Assembly: GCA_038237245.1 (NCBI GenBank)
Contig: JBBRYY010000008.1
Location: 1 to 58,506 of the forward strand
Source: FEN-1250 sp038237245
Lineage (GTDB): Bacteria; Gemmatimonadota; Gemmatimonadetes; Gemmatimonadales; Gemmatimonadaceae
DNA length: 58,506 nt
Direction of reading: 5' to 3'
Positions 42,072-50,879 of this stretch are shown piece after piece (the first letter of the stretch is position 1; every line of letters starts with the position of its first letter). A program made the position numbers and the translations under genes. A model generated the notes under the pieces. That model saw only the letters and a list, made by a program, of their open reading frames with translations, was not told where the DNA came from and did no database searches.

Positions 42072-42953
42072 ATGTCCATTCTCGAAGCGCACCTCATCTG
42101 TACTCTGCTGGTCGTGATCGATCTGGTCACTCGGGCGCTGCGCTTCCAGTGGATTCTCGCGGGACTTCGCACACCGGTGTCCTTCCGCGATGCGTTCGTG
42201 ATGACGACGGTCGCGGACGCAGCAGCGGCGATCACGCCGAACCGGATCGGCGCGGAGCCCACGCGGTTGGCGGCGGCGGCGTTCGCCGGCGTGCCGGTGA
42301 CGGCCGCATTCGTGGCGGTGACCTTCGAGCTGCTGGTCACGGCTCCCGTGACGGCCGCGGCGGCTGGGTGGCTCGCGCTGATCTATGCGCCGAGGTGGTG
42401 GCACAGCGCATCGCCGATGCTGGCGGCGACGGTGCATCGCACATGGCCGGTGATCGTGGCGCTCGTGGTCGCAGGCATCATCGGATTGATCGCGCTGCGG
42501 CGCGCGATGCCGAAGGCGTCCCATACGGTTCGGCGCAACACGCGGCGGGCGTGGGCGTACGCTCGGCGGATGCCGGCGTGGCCGCTGCTGGCGAGCGGGC
42601 CGCTCACGCTGCTCGGGCTCGCGGCACGCGTGGCGATTCTGCCGGTGTTGGCGCTGACGCTCCCATTTCCGCCGCCGATGGGTCCGCTCACCTTCGGATC
42701 GTTCGCGCTGCTCTACGCGCAGATCCTCGTGCCGACGCCGTCGGGCGCCGGCCTCATCGACATCGGCTTCGTCGGCGGCGCGGTCGGCGATCTGGGCGAC
42801 CACCACAAGCAGCTGCTGCTCATCTGGCGCTTCTACACACTCTGGGCGGTGGTGGTGATCGGAGCGATCGTCGCGGTGCGGGCGTACGGCACGGTGGCGG
42901 TGGCCGCGCTGACGAGATGGTGGGAGAAGAAGCGGGATAGCAGCCAGGTTTAA
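42072..42953 (+). CDS. Lysylphosphatidylglycerol synthase TM-region / flippase-like membrane protein
   Basis: The 293-residue protein has six to eight membrane helices and the family pattern of the LPG-synthase transmembrane (UPF0104/AglD-like) proteins: DAFVMTTVADAAAAITPNRIG early, and LLYAQILVPTPSGAGLIDIG and QLLLIWRFYTLWAVVVIGAI late. It lacks the cytosolic synthetase domain of MprF, so it is probably a lipid or glycolipid translocator. It is divergent from pncB. The ATG at 42072 is chosen because upstream in-frame codons overlap the pncB start. Confidence 0.78.
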   Translation: MSILEAHLICTLLVVIDLVTRALRFQWILAGLRTPVSFRDAFVMTTVADAAAAITPNRIGAEPTRLAAAAFAGVPVTAAFVAVTFELLVTAPVTAAAAGWLALIYAPRWWHSASPMLAATVHRTWPVIVALVVAGIIGLIALRRAMPKASHTVRRNTRRAWAYARRMPAWPLLASGPLTLLGLAARVAILPVLALTLPFPPPMGPLTFGSFALLYAQILVPTPSGAGLIDIGFVGGAVGDLGDHHKQLLLIWRFYTLWAVVVIGAIVAVRAYGTVAVAALTRWWEKKRDSSQV

Positions 42954-43107
42954 TAGCGAATCGAAACTAATATGTCGAATTTGGCGGGTTCGGTCAAAAG
43001 CTTCGTATCGTCGCATACATCCTGCGCGTCTACGGGATGGCGACGGGTGCATCCACCGGTCGCCGCTGCACGCCCGTGCGTGCATCTCCCAACGTCGACG
43101 AGGTTGT
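42954..43107. other. Intergenic region before the OmpA-family gene
   Basis: These 154 bases include an AT-richer stretch at about 42950-42975, a possible promoter, and GAGG four bases before the ATG at 43108. No clear promoter hexamers or RNA gene are seen. Confidence 0.35.
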
Positions 43108-44160
43108 ATGCGCAGTCTCATGTTCGCCGGGGCCATCCTGGCGCTCGTAACCGCACCGCTGGCCGCTCAGGGCTCCACCGATTCCACCGGACATTGGGAA
43201 CTCGGGATCTATCCGACCGGTCGCAAGCTCACATACGACCTTGCCGCAAGGCACGAGTGGGGCGGTGGTGGAACGGTGGGCGTCGGCTATCGCTTCTCGA
43301 ATGTGATCTCGTTGAATGCGGAATTCGTCGGTGCGTGGATCCCGCAGCTCAACACCGTGACGCAGGGGCAGGCGAACGAGCTGTTGCCGACGCTCGCGCT
43401 GCAGCTGCAGATCCCGGGCAATCGCTTCAGCCCGTACGTCGTCCTCGGCGGCGGCCACGAGAGCTTCCACTTCGAGGCGCCGGTCGTTCCCGGCACGCAC
43501 AACTTGAAGTACTGGACGGGGCACACGGGCGTCGGCTTTCGGCTGAAGCTCGCGAACTGGGCCGCGATGCGCACCGAAGCGAATGCGCAGGTGAGCGGGC
43601 ATCGCCCGTCCTGGGGTGCGTTTAGCGGCGTGTCGTTCTATCCGCGGGCGCGCAAGTCGACCCCGACGGTCGTTGCGGCTCCCCCCGTCGTGATGCACGA
43701 TACGGTCACGGTGCGCATGGTCGACACGCTGGTGCGGGTCGACACCATGCAGGTGAACACGCACACGCAGATCACCACGAGCGACACGGTCACGAAGGTC
43801 GTGAAGGGACGCGACGTGATCCTTGTGCTGCGCGACGCGAACTTCGACGTCGGCAAGTCGGTGCTTCGTCCTCGTGCCCGTGCGACGCTCGACTCGCTGG
43901 CGCGTGAGCTGAACCGTCCCGCCGCACACTCGGTGAACATTGCGATCACGGGGTACACCGACAGCGTTGGCACCGACGCGTACAACATGAAGCTGGGCAT
44001 GGCGCGAGCGCAGAGCGTGCAGACGTATCTGGCCGCGCACGGTGTCGATGTGTCGCGGATGTCCGCGGACAGCAAGGGCGAGGAGGATCCCGTCGCACCG
44101 AATTCGACTGCCGCCGGCCGCGCGCTGAACCGGCGTGTGGAGATCGGCAAGCAGCCGTAG
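43108..44160 (+). CDS. OmpA-family outer-membrane protein
   Basis: The 350-residue protein has a signal peptide ending in AAQ, then an amphipathic-strand-rich region consistent with an eight-strand barrel (GTVGVGYRFSNVISLNAEF, RFSPYVVLGGGHESF, VGFRLKLANWAAMRTEAN). A Thr/Val-rich linker (TVTVRMVDTLVRVDTMQV) follows. The C-terminal OmpA peptidoglycan-binding domain has the pattern GYTDSVGTDAYNMKLGMARA and ends with GRALNRRVEI. It would tether the outer membrane to the cell wall. It is followed by two hairpins, so it is probably its own transcript. Confidence 0.92.
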   Translation: MRSLMFAGAILALVTAPLAAQGSTDSTGHWELGIYPTGRKLTYDLAARHEWGGGGTVGVGYRFSNVISLNAEFVGAWIPQLNTVTQGQANELLPTLALQLQIPGNRFSPYVVLGGGHESFHFEAPVVPGTHNLKYWTGHTGVGFRLKLANWAAMRTEANAQVSGHRPSWGAFSGVSFYPRARKSTPTVVAAPPVVMHDTVTVRMVDTLVRVDTMQVNTHTQITTSDTVTKVVKGRDVILVLRDANFDVGKSVLRPRARATLDSLARELNRPAAHSVNIAITGYTDSVGTDAYNMKLGMARAQSVQTYLAAHGVDVSRMSADSKGEEDPVAPNSTAAGRALNRRVEIGKQP

Positions 44161-44201
44161 GGAATTCCGGGCGCTCCGGCGCCCGCGCACTGAGCTTCAC
44201 G

Positions 44202-44235
44202 GAACGGCGCGGACAGTCCATCGTCCGCGCCGTTC
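44202..44235 (+). terminator. Long hairpin after the OmpA-family gene
   Basis: A perfect 13-base stem with an 8-base loop (44202-44214 with 44223-44235) is followed by TGTGTGCTG. A shorter GC-rich hairpin (GGGCGC/GCGCCC) lies upstream near 44169-44184. There is no long T-tract, but the structure is strong. Confidence 0.65.
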
Positions 44236-44306
44236 TGTGTGCTGACGCCTCGCGCGGATCGCTGCTAACTTTGCGTGGCCATCCACCGCGTGCCCCGGAG
44301 TGATTC

Positions 44307-45929
44307 GTGCTCGACCGTTCGCGATCCATCCGCCGCGCCATGCGCGGCGCTTGCTGCGCCGCCGGTGTTGCGCTGCTCGGCGCCGTGCCCGCGCCGAAGC
44401 CGCTCGGCCTCGCGTACCACATCGCGATGCCGGATCCCGCAAGTCACTACTTCGACGTCGAGCTCCGGATCTCCGGCCTTCACGCGGACTCGCTCGATCT
44501 CCAGCTCCCCGTCTGGTCGCCCGGCCGTTACGCGCGAATGGACTTCGCGCGCAATCTCCAGCATCTGATCGCCACGAGCGCCGCAGGGAAGCCGATCGCG
44601 ACCGAGGAGGTGAACGGCTCGCTCTGGCGGTTGCGTACGCGCGGCATCGCGGATGCGCGCATCAGCTATCGCGTGTTCGCGAACACGCTGTCCGGCACGT
44701 TCAGCGTACTCGACACCGCGCACGCGAATTGGAATGGCGCGTCTCTCTTCGTCTACGTCGTTGGCCACAAGCCGGATCCGGTGCATCTCACGGTCGCGGC
44801 GCCATCCGGATGGAAGGTGATGAACGGCGCCGCGGCCAACTTCGAGCAGCGCGACTTCGACTTCCCGAACTACGACCAGCTCATCGACACCCCCACGGAG
44901 ATCGCGCCCTCGATCTCGCTCGACAGCTTCACCGTCGACGGACGACTCTACCGCGTGATGCTGCATCACAACGGCGCACTCGACTCCGCGTTGCGCATGC
45001 GTTTCGTGCACGGCGTCGAGCGCATCGTGCGACAGGAGAACAAGGTGCTCGGCCCGCCGCCGCTCGCGATGTACACCTTCGTCGGGAACGCGGGCTACAA
45101 GGGAAGCGACGGGATGGAGCATCTGTACTCCACGCAGATCATCACGCGGCACGCGCTCACCGATACTGGCGCCGTTGACGCGTACCTGGGCACCGCATCA
45201 CACGAGTACTTCCACGTCTGGAACGTGAAGCGCATCCGTCCGGCGCTGCTTGGACCATTCGACTACACCGCGGAGCGTTATGAGCCGAGTCTGTGGGTGG
45301 CAGAGGGGTGGACAGAGTACTACGGGATCATCTCGCTCGAGCGCGCGGGGATCACGCGCCCCGAGCAGCTCTACGAGACGCTCGGCGAGGACATCACGTA
45401 CGACCTGACGCGCCCCGCACGCACGTGGATGTCGGCGCGCGAGGCGTCGATGCACGCGCCGTTCTTCGATGGCGGCGCGCAGCCGATGGCAGTAGATGAG
45501 CCGCGCAACTTCATCAGCTATTACACGAAGGGCGAGGGGCTCGCGCTGGTGCTGGATCTCGAGATTCGCGCGCGCACGCACGACGCCCGATCGCTCGACG
45601 ATGCGTTGCGCGCGCTGAAGAAGCGGAGCTGGGACGCGCCGAAGGCGAGCTACTATCTGCAGGGGCGCGGCTACACGGAGCTCGATGTCGAGCACGCGGC
45701 GAGCGAGGCCGCGGGGGCGGACCTGCACGAGTGGTTCGCGCGTTATGTGGGTGGAACCGAGGATCCACCGTTCGCCGAGGAGCTTGCGCACGTGGGATTG
45801 AAGCTGACGGAAATGGGGGACAGCACGAGCCGCAGCTACACGGTCACCCCTGATACCGGGGCGACGAAGGATGAGCTTGCGCGGCGCGCGCTGTGGCTCG
45901 CTCACGACGTGACGACATCGGTGCAATGA
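44307..45929 (+). CDS. M61-family metallopeptidase
   Basis: The 540-residue protein has a signal-like N-terminus, an N-terminal beta domain, and a catalytic domain with the zinc motif HEYFHVWNVKRIRP (His299, Glu300, His303) and the third ligand in VAEGWTEYYG (Glu333). This is the glycyl-aminopeptidase (M61) pattern. Most M61 proteins end in a PDZ domain. Here the C-terminus is short and no PDZ-like GLGF loop is visible. The GTG start has GGAG seven bases upstream. It is followed by the nicotinamidase gene with a one-base gap. Confidence 0.9.
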   Translation: MLDRSRSIRRAMRGACCAAGVALLGAVPAPKPLGLAYHIAMPDPASHYFDVELRISGLHADSLDLQLPVWSPGRYARMDFARNLQHLIATSAAGKPIATEEVNGSLWRLRTRGIADARISYRVFANTLSGTFSVLDTAHANWNGASLFVYVVGHKPDPVHLTVAAPSGWKVMNGAAANFEQRDFDFPNYDQLIDTPTEIAPSISLDSFTVDGRLYRVMLHHNGALDSALRMRFVHGVERIVRQENKVLGPPPLAMYTFVGNAGYKGSDGMEHLYSTQIITRHALTDTGAVDAYLGTASHEYFHVWNVKRIRPALLGPFDYTAERYEPSLWVAEGWTEYYGIISLERAGITRPEQLYETLGEDITYDLTRPARTWMSAREASMHAPFFDGGAQPMAVDEPRNFISYYTKGEGLALVLDLEIRARTHDARSLDDALRALKKRSWDAPKASYYLQGRGYTELDVEHAASEAAGADLHEWFARYVGGTEDPPFAEELAHVGLKLTEMGDSTSRSYTVTPDTGATKDELARRALWLAHDVTTSVQ

Positions 45930-45930
45930 C

Positions 45931-46572
45931 ATGAAACGTCCGGTGATCTTCTGGGATGTCGATACGCAGCACGACTTCATGGATCCCGGTGGAAAGCTGT
46001 ACGTGAAGGACGCGGAGCTCATCACGCCGAAACTCGCGCAGCTGACGCAGTACGCACATGAAAAGGGGATTCAGATCGTCGCATCGTGCGACGATCACGC
46101 GCTCGAGCATGCGGAGATCTCGGCGAGGCCTGACTTCAGCGAAACCTTTCCCCCCCACTGCATGCGCGGGACGCATGGGGCGGAGAAGATCGCTGAGACT
46201 GCGCTCGTCTCGCCGCTCATCATTGAGCCGGCACCGATCGGCCACGAGGCGCTGGTGCGGCAGCTATCGTCGCACCAGGGCGATGTGCTGATCCGGAAGC
46301 ATCGCTTCGACGTGTTCTCGAATCCGAACACGGGGACGGTGATCGAGGCGTGGGATCCGACGGAGATCGTGATCTATGGCGTGACGCTCGACTACTGCGT
46401 GAAGTACGCGATCGACGGGCTGATCGACATCGGGATCCCGACGATCCACCTCGTGCTCGATGCGACGAAGCCGATCGTGGAGAGTGCGGTGGAGGCGCTC
46501 GTTGGTGGATGGGTGAAGCAGGAGGTGCGGATCGTGAGCACACACGACGTGGTGGCCGGACGGATCGTCTAG
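45931..46572 (+). CDS. pncA: Nicotinamidase / isochorismatase-family cysteine hydrolase
   Basis: The enzyme hydrolyses nicotinamide to nicotinate. The 213-residue protein has the catalytic Asp in DTQHDFM (Asp11), the metal-site region SCDDHALEH and FPPHCMRG, a catalytic Lys in IRKHRFDVF, and the nucleophilic Cys156 in GVTLDYCVKYAID. All triad parts are present. A nicotinate phosphoribosyltransferase gene lies 4 kb away, supporting a role in NAD salvage. Another amidohydrolase of this family remains possible. The downstream aminotransferase gene starts inside its last 64 bases. Confidence 0.85.
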   Translation: MKRPVIFWDVDTQHDFMDPGGKLYVKDAELITPKLAQLTQYAHEKGIQIVASCDDHALEHAEISARPDFSETFPPHCMRGTHGAEKIAETALVSPLIIEPAPIGHEALVRQLSSHQGDVLIRKHRFDVFSNPNTGTVIEAWDPTEIVIYGVTLDYCVKYAIDGLIDIGIPTIHLVLDATKPIVESAVEALVGGWVKQEVRIVSTHDVVAGRIV

Positions 46573-47654
46573 GCGCGCGCTTCTTCGTTCCCGGGCCCAC
46601 GGCGGTGCGCCCGGCGATTCTCCGCTCGATGGCGCGGCCCATGGTCGCGCATCGCGGCGCGGAGATGCGCGCGCTGCTCGAGCGCGTGCATGCCGCGTTG
46701 CCGCCGCTGTTCGGGACAGCGCGACCGGCGTACGTGGCGTCGGGTGGGGCGACCGGGATGATGGAGTCGGCAATTCGATGCGACTCGCGCGAGCGGGTGC
46801 TGGCTCTCGTGTCGGGCGCGTTTGGCGAGCGATTCGCGCGCATTGCGGAGTCGTGCGAGCGGAGCGTGACGCGGCTCGTCGCGCCGCCGGGAGAGACGGT
46901 GCGCGCGGAGGCGCTTGCGGATGCGCTGGAGCACGGCGCGTACGACGCGGTGACTGCAGTGCACGTCGAGACGACGACGGGGGTGGTGGCGGACATCGCG
47001 GCGTATGGGCGTGCGATAGCCGTACACGACGACGTGATGCTGCTGGTCGATGCGGTGTCGTCGGTGGGGGGGATGGAAGTCGCGGTGGATGCGGCGGGAG
47101 TGGACGTCGTGCTCTCGGCGTCGCAGAAGGCGCTGGCGCTGCCGCCGGGGCTTTCGTTCATCGCGTGCTCGGCGCGGGCGATGGAGCGCGCACTGTCGCT
47201 GACCGATCGAGGGGTGTATCTCGACATCGTACGCATGGATGAGTATTGGCGGCAGGGCGAGACGGCCGGGACGCCGGCGATCCCGCAGCTTTTCGCGCTG
47301 GACGCGCAGCTCGAGGCGATCGGACGCGAGGGGCTCGTGGCGCGGTTCGCGCGACACGCGGCGATGGCGGGCGCGGTGTACGAATGGGTGGGTGATGCGG
47401 CGTCGCGCGGGCGGGGTGTCGGCATCCTTGCGAGCGCGGCGCTTCGCGCGCCGACGGTCACCTGTCTCACGATCGCTGGCGATGCCGCGCGACTCGCGCA
47501 TCTGCTGCGCGTGCGCGGCTTTGAGGTTGGTGCGGGCTACGGCGCGCTGGCGGCGAGCACGATTCGCATCGGGCACATGGGCGATCACACGGTGCGCGAA
47601 GTGCGGGCGCTGCTTGCGGCGTTGGACGACGCGCTGGGGGAGCTGGGCTCGTAG
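46509..47654 (+). CDS. Class V aminotransferase (alanine-glyoxylate type)
   Basis: The PLP-dependent transaminase of about 381 residues opens its conserved part with FFVPGPTAVRPAILRSMARP, carries the VHVETTTGVVADI and LLVDAVSSVGGMEV motifs, and has the Schiff-base lysine in LSASQKALALPPG (Lys207). It matches the alanine/serine-glyoxylate and purine-catabolism aminotransferase family. The only usable start that keeps the first motif is the ATG at 46509, which overlaps pncA by 64 bases. The next in-frame ATG (46629) would delete the FVPGPT motif. The amino donor and acceptor are unknown. Confidence 0.87.
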   Translation: MGEAGGADREHTRRGGRTDRLGARFFVPGPTAVRPAILRSMARPMVAHRGAEMRALLERVHAALPPLFGTARPAYVASGGATGMMESAIRCDSRERVLALVSGAFGERFARIAESCERSVTRLVAPPGETVRAEALADALEHGAYDAVTAVHVETTTGVVADIAAYGRAIAVHDDVMLLVDAVSSVGGMEVAVDAAGVDVVLSASQKALALPPGLSFIACSARAMERALSLTDRGVYLDIVRMDEYWRQGETAGTPAIPQLFALDAQLEAIGREGLVARFARHAAMAGAVYEWVGDAASRGRGVGILASAALRAPTVTCLTIAGDAARLAHLLRVRGFEVGAGYGALAASTIRIGHMGDHTVREVRALLAALDDALGELGS

Positions 47655-47720
47655 TCGACAGCTTGAGAAGAGCAGGTGTAGCGGCGTAGCTTCGCTCATC
47701 ACTTCTCACGGAACTCTCGA

Positions 47721-48923
47721 ATGCCGCGATGCCTCCGCCCGCTCCTGCTTCTCGCGCTCGCTGCACCCTCGGTCCTCGCTCAAACCCAACCGCGTGCCCG
47801 CGATCTCGGCGTCCCCTTCGATGGCACTCCCGGCACCTACAACGCGATCACCGATGTCGCGGGCGTCGAGGTCGGCGAAGTGACGCTCATCAGCGGGAGC
47901 GGGAAGCGCGTCGTCGGGAAAGGGCCCGTGCGCACCGGTGTCACGGCCATCCTGCCGCGCGGACATCTGCGCGGCGACACCGTCTTCGCCGGCTGGTTCA
48001 CGCTCAACGGTAACGGCGAGATGACCGGGACCACGTGGGTCGAGGAATCCGGCATGCTCGAAGGACCGGTGATGATCACCAACACCTTCAGCGTTGGCAC
48101 CGTGCGCGATGCCACGCTCGAGTGGTCGATCACGCACGGCCGCACGTACGACTATGAGCTGCCGGTCGTCGGCGAGACGCTCGACAACTCGCTCAATGAC
48201 GTTGCCGGCTTTCACGTCACCAAGGAGCACGTCTTCGCCGCACTCGATGGTGCGCACGGTGGACCCGTGCCCGAAGGGAACGTCGGTGGCGGCACCGGGA
48301 TGATCTGCGGCGAGTTCAAAGGCGGGACGGGCACCGCATCGCGCAAGCTCACCGACGCCGATGGCGGCTACACCGTTGGCGTGCTGGTGCAGTGCAACTA
48401 TGGCATGCGACGGCTGCTGCATATCGCCGGCACGCCCGTCGGCCAGGAGATCCCCGATCTCCTTCCGTGCTACGACACGCGCGACTCGCTTCCCGGCGGC
48501 GAACGGTGGGGGCGCTGCGCCAAGCCGCACGGCGCCACGAAGGACCAGGGGTCGATCATCATCGTCGTGGCCACCGATGCGCCGCTCCTTCCGCACCAGC
48601 TCAAGCGCATCGCCAAGCGCGCGTCGCTCGGGATCGGGCGCAACGGCGGCATCGGCGCCAATACCTCCGGCGACATCTTCATCGCCTTCTCGACCGCGAA
48701 CGCGACCTTCCGCCCGGACTCGGTTTCGGCCGTCTCGATGCTCTCCAACGATCTGATCTCGCCGCTCTTCGAGGCGACGGCACAGTGCGTCGAGGAGGCG
48801 ATCGTCAACGCGCTCGTCGCCGCGCGGACGATGGATGGCGCCGACAACCTTCACGTGACGGCGCTGCCGCACGACCGACTGCGAGCGATTCTCGCGAAGT
48901 ACAACCGGCTGAAGAAGCCTTAG
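47721..48923 (+). CDS. DmpA/BapA-type aminopeptidase (S58 family), secreted
   Basis: The 400-residue protein has a signal peptide (LLLLALAAPSVLAQ), then the S58 pattern: RARDLGVPFDGTPGTYNAIT, DVAGVEVGEVTLI, GGGTGMICGEFKGGTGTASR, and the autoproteolysis and nucleophile site QGSIIIVVATDAPLL, where cleavage would expose Ser278. The 122 residues after Ser278 match the beta chain of the family. These enzymes release N-terminal D-alanine, L-residues or beta-amino acids from peptides. It is 66 bases after the aminotransferase gene and converges on the YcxB-like gene. The exact substrate is unknown. Confidence 0.9.
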   Translation: MPRCLRPLLLLALAAPSVLAQTQPRARDLGVPFDGTPGTYNAITDVAGVEVGEVTLISGSGKRVVGKGPVRTGVTAILPRGHLRGDTVFAGWFTLNGNGEMTGTTWVEESGMLEGPVMITNTFSVGTVRDATLEWSITHGRTYDYELPVVGETLDNSLNDVAGFHVTKEHVFAALDGAHGGPVPEGNVGGGTGMICGEFKGGTGTASRKLTDADGGYTVGVLVQCNYGMRRLLHIAGTPVGQEIPDLLPCYDTRDSLPGGERWGRCAKPHGATKDQGSIIIVVATDAPLLPHQLKRIAKRASLGIGRNGGIGANTSGDIFIAFSTANATFRPDSVSAVSMLSNDLISPLFEATAQCVEEAIVNALVAARTMDGADNLHVTALPHDRLRAILAKYNRLKKP

Positions 48924-48930
48924 TACTAAA

Positions 48931-49485
48931 CTATCGCACGTCCGCGCGGTCGCCGATATACTCGATGAGCAGGTCGCGAATCCCCTCGAGCCGCTCCGGC
49001 CATTGTATCGCGCGCTTCGGCAGATAGTACGCGGACTTGCGCGTGAAGAACAGCAGGAACTCGTTCGTCTCGCGCACCACGATGAGCTGCGCCCAGTTCA
49101 GCTCCACGTGGAAGCTCTCGCCATCGATGCGGAAACCGGCGGCATCGAACGTGTACGCGCGCTCCTGCTGCGTGCTCGGGTCGTCGGCGAGCTGGCGCTT
49201 GACGGCATTCTTCATCGCGATCGGCCGCGTCGCCGCGAAGATCCCGACGGCCAGCAACGGCACGCCGAACACCCAGAGATACGCGATCGGCACATGGTGC
49301 AGCTCGCGCCAGCGCCGCACGATGATCGCGATCGCGATGCAGACGAAGACGCCGAGCGCGATGAAGCGCATCTCACGCCAGATGCGCCGCTCCTGCTTCG
49401 CGTGTTCCTTCCGGAGCGTGCGGATCGCGCGGTAGTGCTCGTCCGCCTGCACGCGCCAGCGGATGATCGACGATGGGCGCGCCAT
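48931..49485 (-). CDS. Membrane protein with YcxB-like domain
   Basis: The 184-residue protein has a basic N-terminus, two membrane helices (FIALGVFVCIAIAIIV and IAYLWVFGVPLLAVGIF), and a cytosolic C-terminal domain with RAYTFDAAGFRIDGESFHVE, WAQLIVVRETNEFLLFF and SAYYLPKRAI. This layout matches YcxB-like proteins of unknown function. The ATG overlaps the stop of the chemoreceptor gene by one base (TGATG), so the two are co-transcribed. No catalytic motif is seen. Confidence 0.75.
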   Translation of the reverse strand: MARPSSIIRWRVQADEHYRAIRTLRKEHAKQERRIWREMRFIALGVFVCIAIAIIVRRWRELHHVPIAYLWVFGVPLLAVGIFAATRPIAMKNAVKRQLADDPSTQQERAYTFDAAGFRIDGESFHVELNWAQLIVVRETNEFLLFFTRKSAYYLPKRAIQWPERLEGIRDLLIEYIGDRADVR

Positions 49486-50789
49486 CAGCCCGCGCCCACG
49501 CGGAAGGCCGACACGCGCGCCTGCAGACTCTGCGACGCGCTCGCGAGCGCCGCCGATGCCGCAGCGATCTCCTGCGCGCCGGCGCTTTGCTGCTCCGATC
49601 CCGCCGCAACCTCCTGCATCGCCGACGCGAACGACTCGGTTCCATGCGCGAGCTCCGCAAGGCGCACGTTGTTGCTCGCGAGCAGCGTCCCCGACTCCGT
49701 GGCCGCGTCACTGATCGAGCGCAGCCACGCCACGCTCTCATCGAGCGCGCGCTCGATGCCATCGAAGCTTCCGTGCGCCTCGCGCTGCGCGTGCTGCACC
49801 ACGCCGAGCGTGGTGACGGTTTCCTGGCTGCTCTCGCGCGCGTCCTCTACGCGCTCCAGCACCAGCGCCACCGCCGTCTCCGTGCGCTCGGCCGCCTCCG
49901 CCGCAGTGATCGCGAGCGCGCGCAGCTCCGACGCCACGACGCCGAATCCCTGCCCATGCTCGCCCGCGCGCGCCGCCTCCATCGAGGCGTTGAGCGAGAG
50001 CAGCTTTGCGCGGCGCGCGATGCGCCGCACGAGTGTGACGAACGATCCGATCTCGTGCGCCGCGTGGCTCACGGCCTCCGCCGACGTCGCGCTCGACTCG
50101 GCCACGGCGGCCAGCGTCGCCACCGCGCTGGCGCTGTCGTCGAGCCGCGCACGGCTGTGGCGCGCGAGCGCTGCGAGCGAGGCGTTGCGATCGACCCCGT
50201 CGCGCGCACCGGCGTCGAGGCGCGCGGACACGCGCATGAGACGCTCGGAGTCCGCAGCGGTGAGGGTGATCGCCGACGACATCCGCAATGCCTCCTGGCT
50301 CAGCGACCCCGCCGTTCGCGCGAACTCGGATGCGGTGGCCGACAGCTGCTCGGTGCCGGCGGTGATCTGTGCGGACATCGTCGCCGTCTCGTCCGACGCG
50401 TCGCGCATCGCGTGGACGAGGCGCCGAAGCGCCGCGATCATGTCGTCGAGCGCATGGTGGAGACGGTGCACCTGCTCGTTCCCTGACTTGGAGTCGAAGG
50501 CGACGGTGAGATCGCCCGCCGCCACCCGCTCGGCTGTGTGCGCGAGGCTCGCCACGGGATCGGCCGCGCGGCGGGCCACGGTCGCGGCGACGACCAGCAT
50601 CGAGAGCACGACGATGGCGCCGAGCCCCACGGCGGCGACCGTGATGTCACGCAGGGCGGCGGCGTGCTGCGCCGGCATCTCGTAGAGCGCGGCGTCGAGC
50701 CACCCGCGGCCGGCCATCGCAACGAGCGCGATGGCCAAGAGCGCGGGCACGCTGGACGCGAGCGCGATGCGCCACGGCGCGTGGCGCAT
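49485..50789 (-). CDS. Methyl-accepting chemotaxis protein with minimal sensor region
   Basis: The protein of about 434 residues has TM1 (IALASSVPALLAIALVAMAG), only about 23 residues outside, then TM2 (ITVAAVGLGAIVVLSMLVVA). A HAMP domain (DPVASLAHTAERVAAGDLTV) and a long helical signalling domain with the hairpin KLLSLNASMEAARAGEHGQG follow. The sensing domain is nearly absent, so signals may be read through the membrane, the HAMP domain or the helices. The ORF continues open far upstream, antisense to leuS, but family structure supports the ATG at 50789. A GTG at 50831 is the alternative. No che genes or pentapeptide tail are present in the window. Confidence 0.88.
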   Translation of the reverse strand: MRHAPWRIALASSVPALLAIALVAMAGRGWLDAALYEMPAQHAAALRDITVAAVGLGAIVVLSMLVVAATVARRAADPVASLAHTAERVAAGDLTVAFDSKSGNEQVHRLHHALDDMIAALRRLVHAMRDASDETATMSAQITAGTEQLSATASEFARTAGSLSQEALRMSSAITLTAADSERLMRVSARLDAGARDGVDRNASLAALARHSRARLDDSASAVATLAAVAESSATSAEAVSHAAHEIGSFVTLVRRIARRAKLLSLNASMEAARAGEHGQGFGVVASELRALAITAAEAAERTETAVALVLERVEDARESSQETVTTLGVVQHAQREAHGSFDGIERALDESVAWLRSISDAATESGTLLASNNVRLAELAHGTESFASAMQEVAAGSEQQSAGAQEIAAASAALASASQSLQARVSAFRVGAG

Positions 50790-50879
50790 GATCGCGTGCT
50801 TGTCCGGCTGTTGGGGAAGGCTAGATTTCACTGTTGCCCCGCCGCTCCGTGGGGAGCGCGCATCCAATTCGACAATACC

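Noticed and set aside
49003..50685. Plus-strand 560-codon frame over the YcxB-like and chemoreceptor genes
   Set aside because: It is an Ala/Ser/Arg-rich low-complexity shadow of coiled-coil coding sequence on the other strand.
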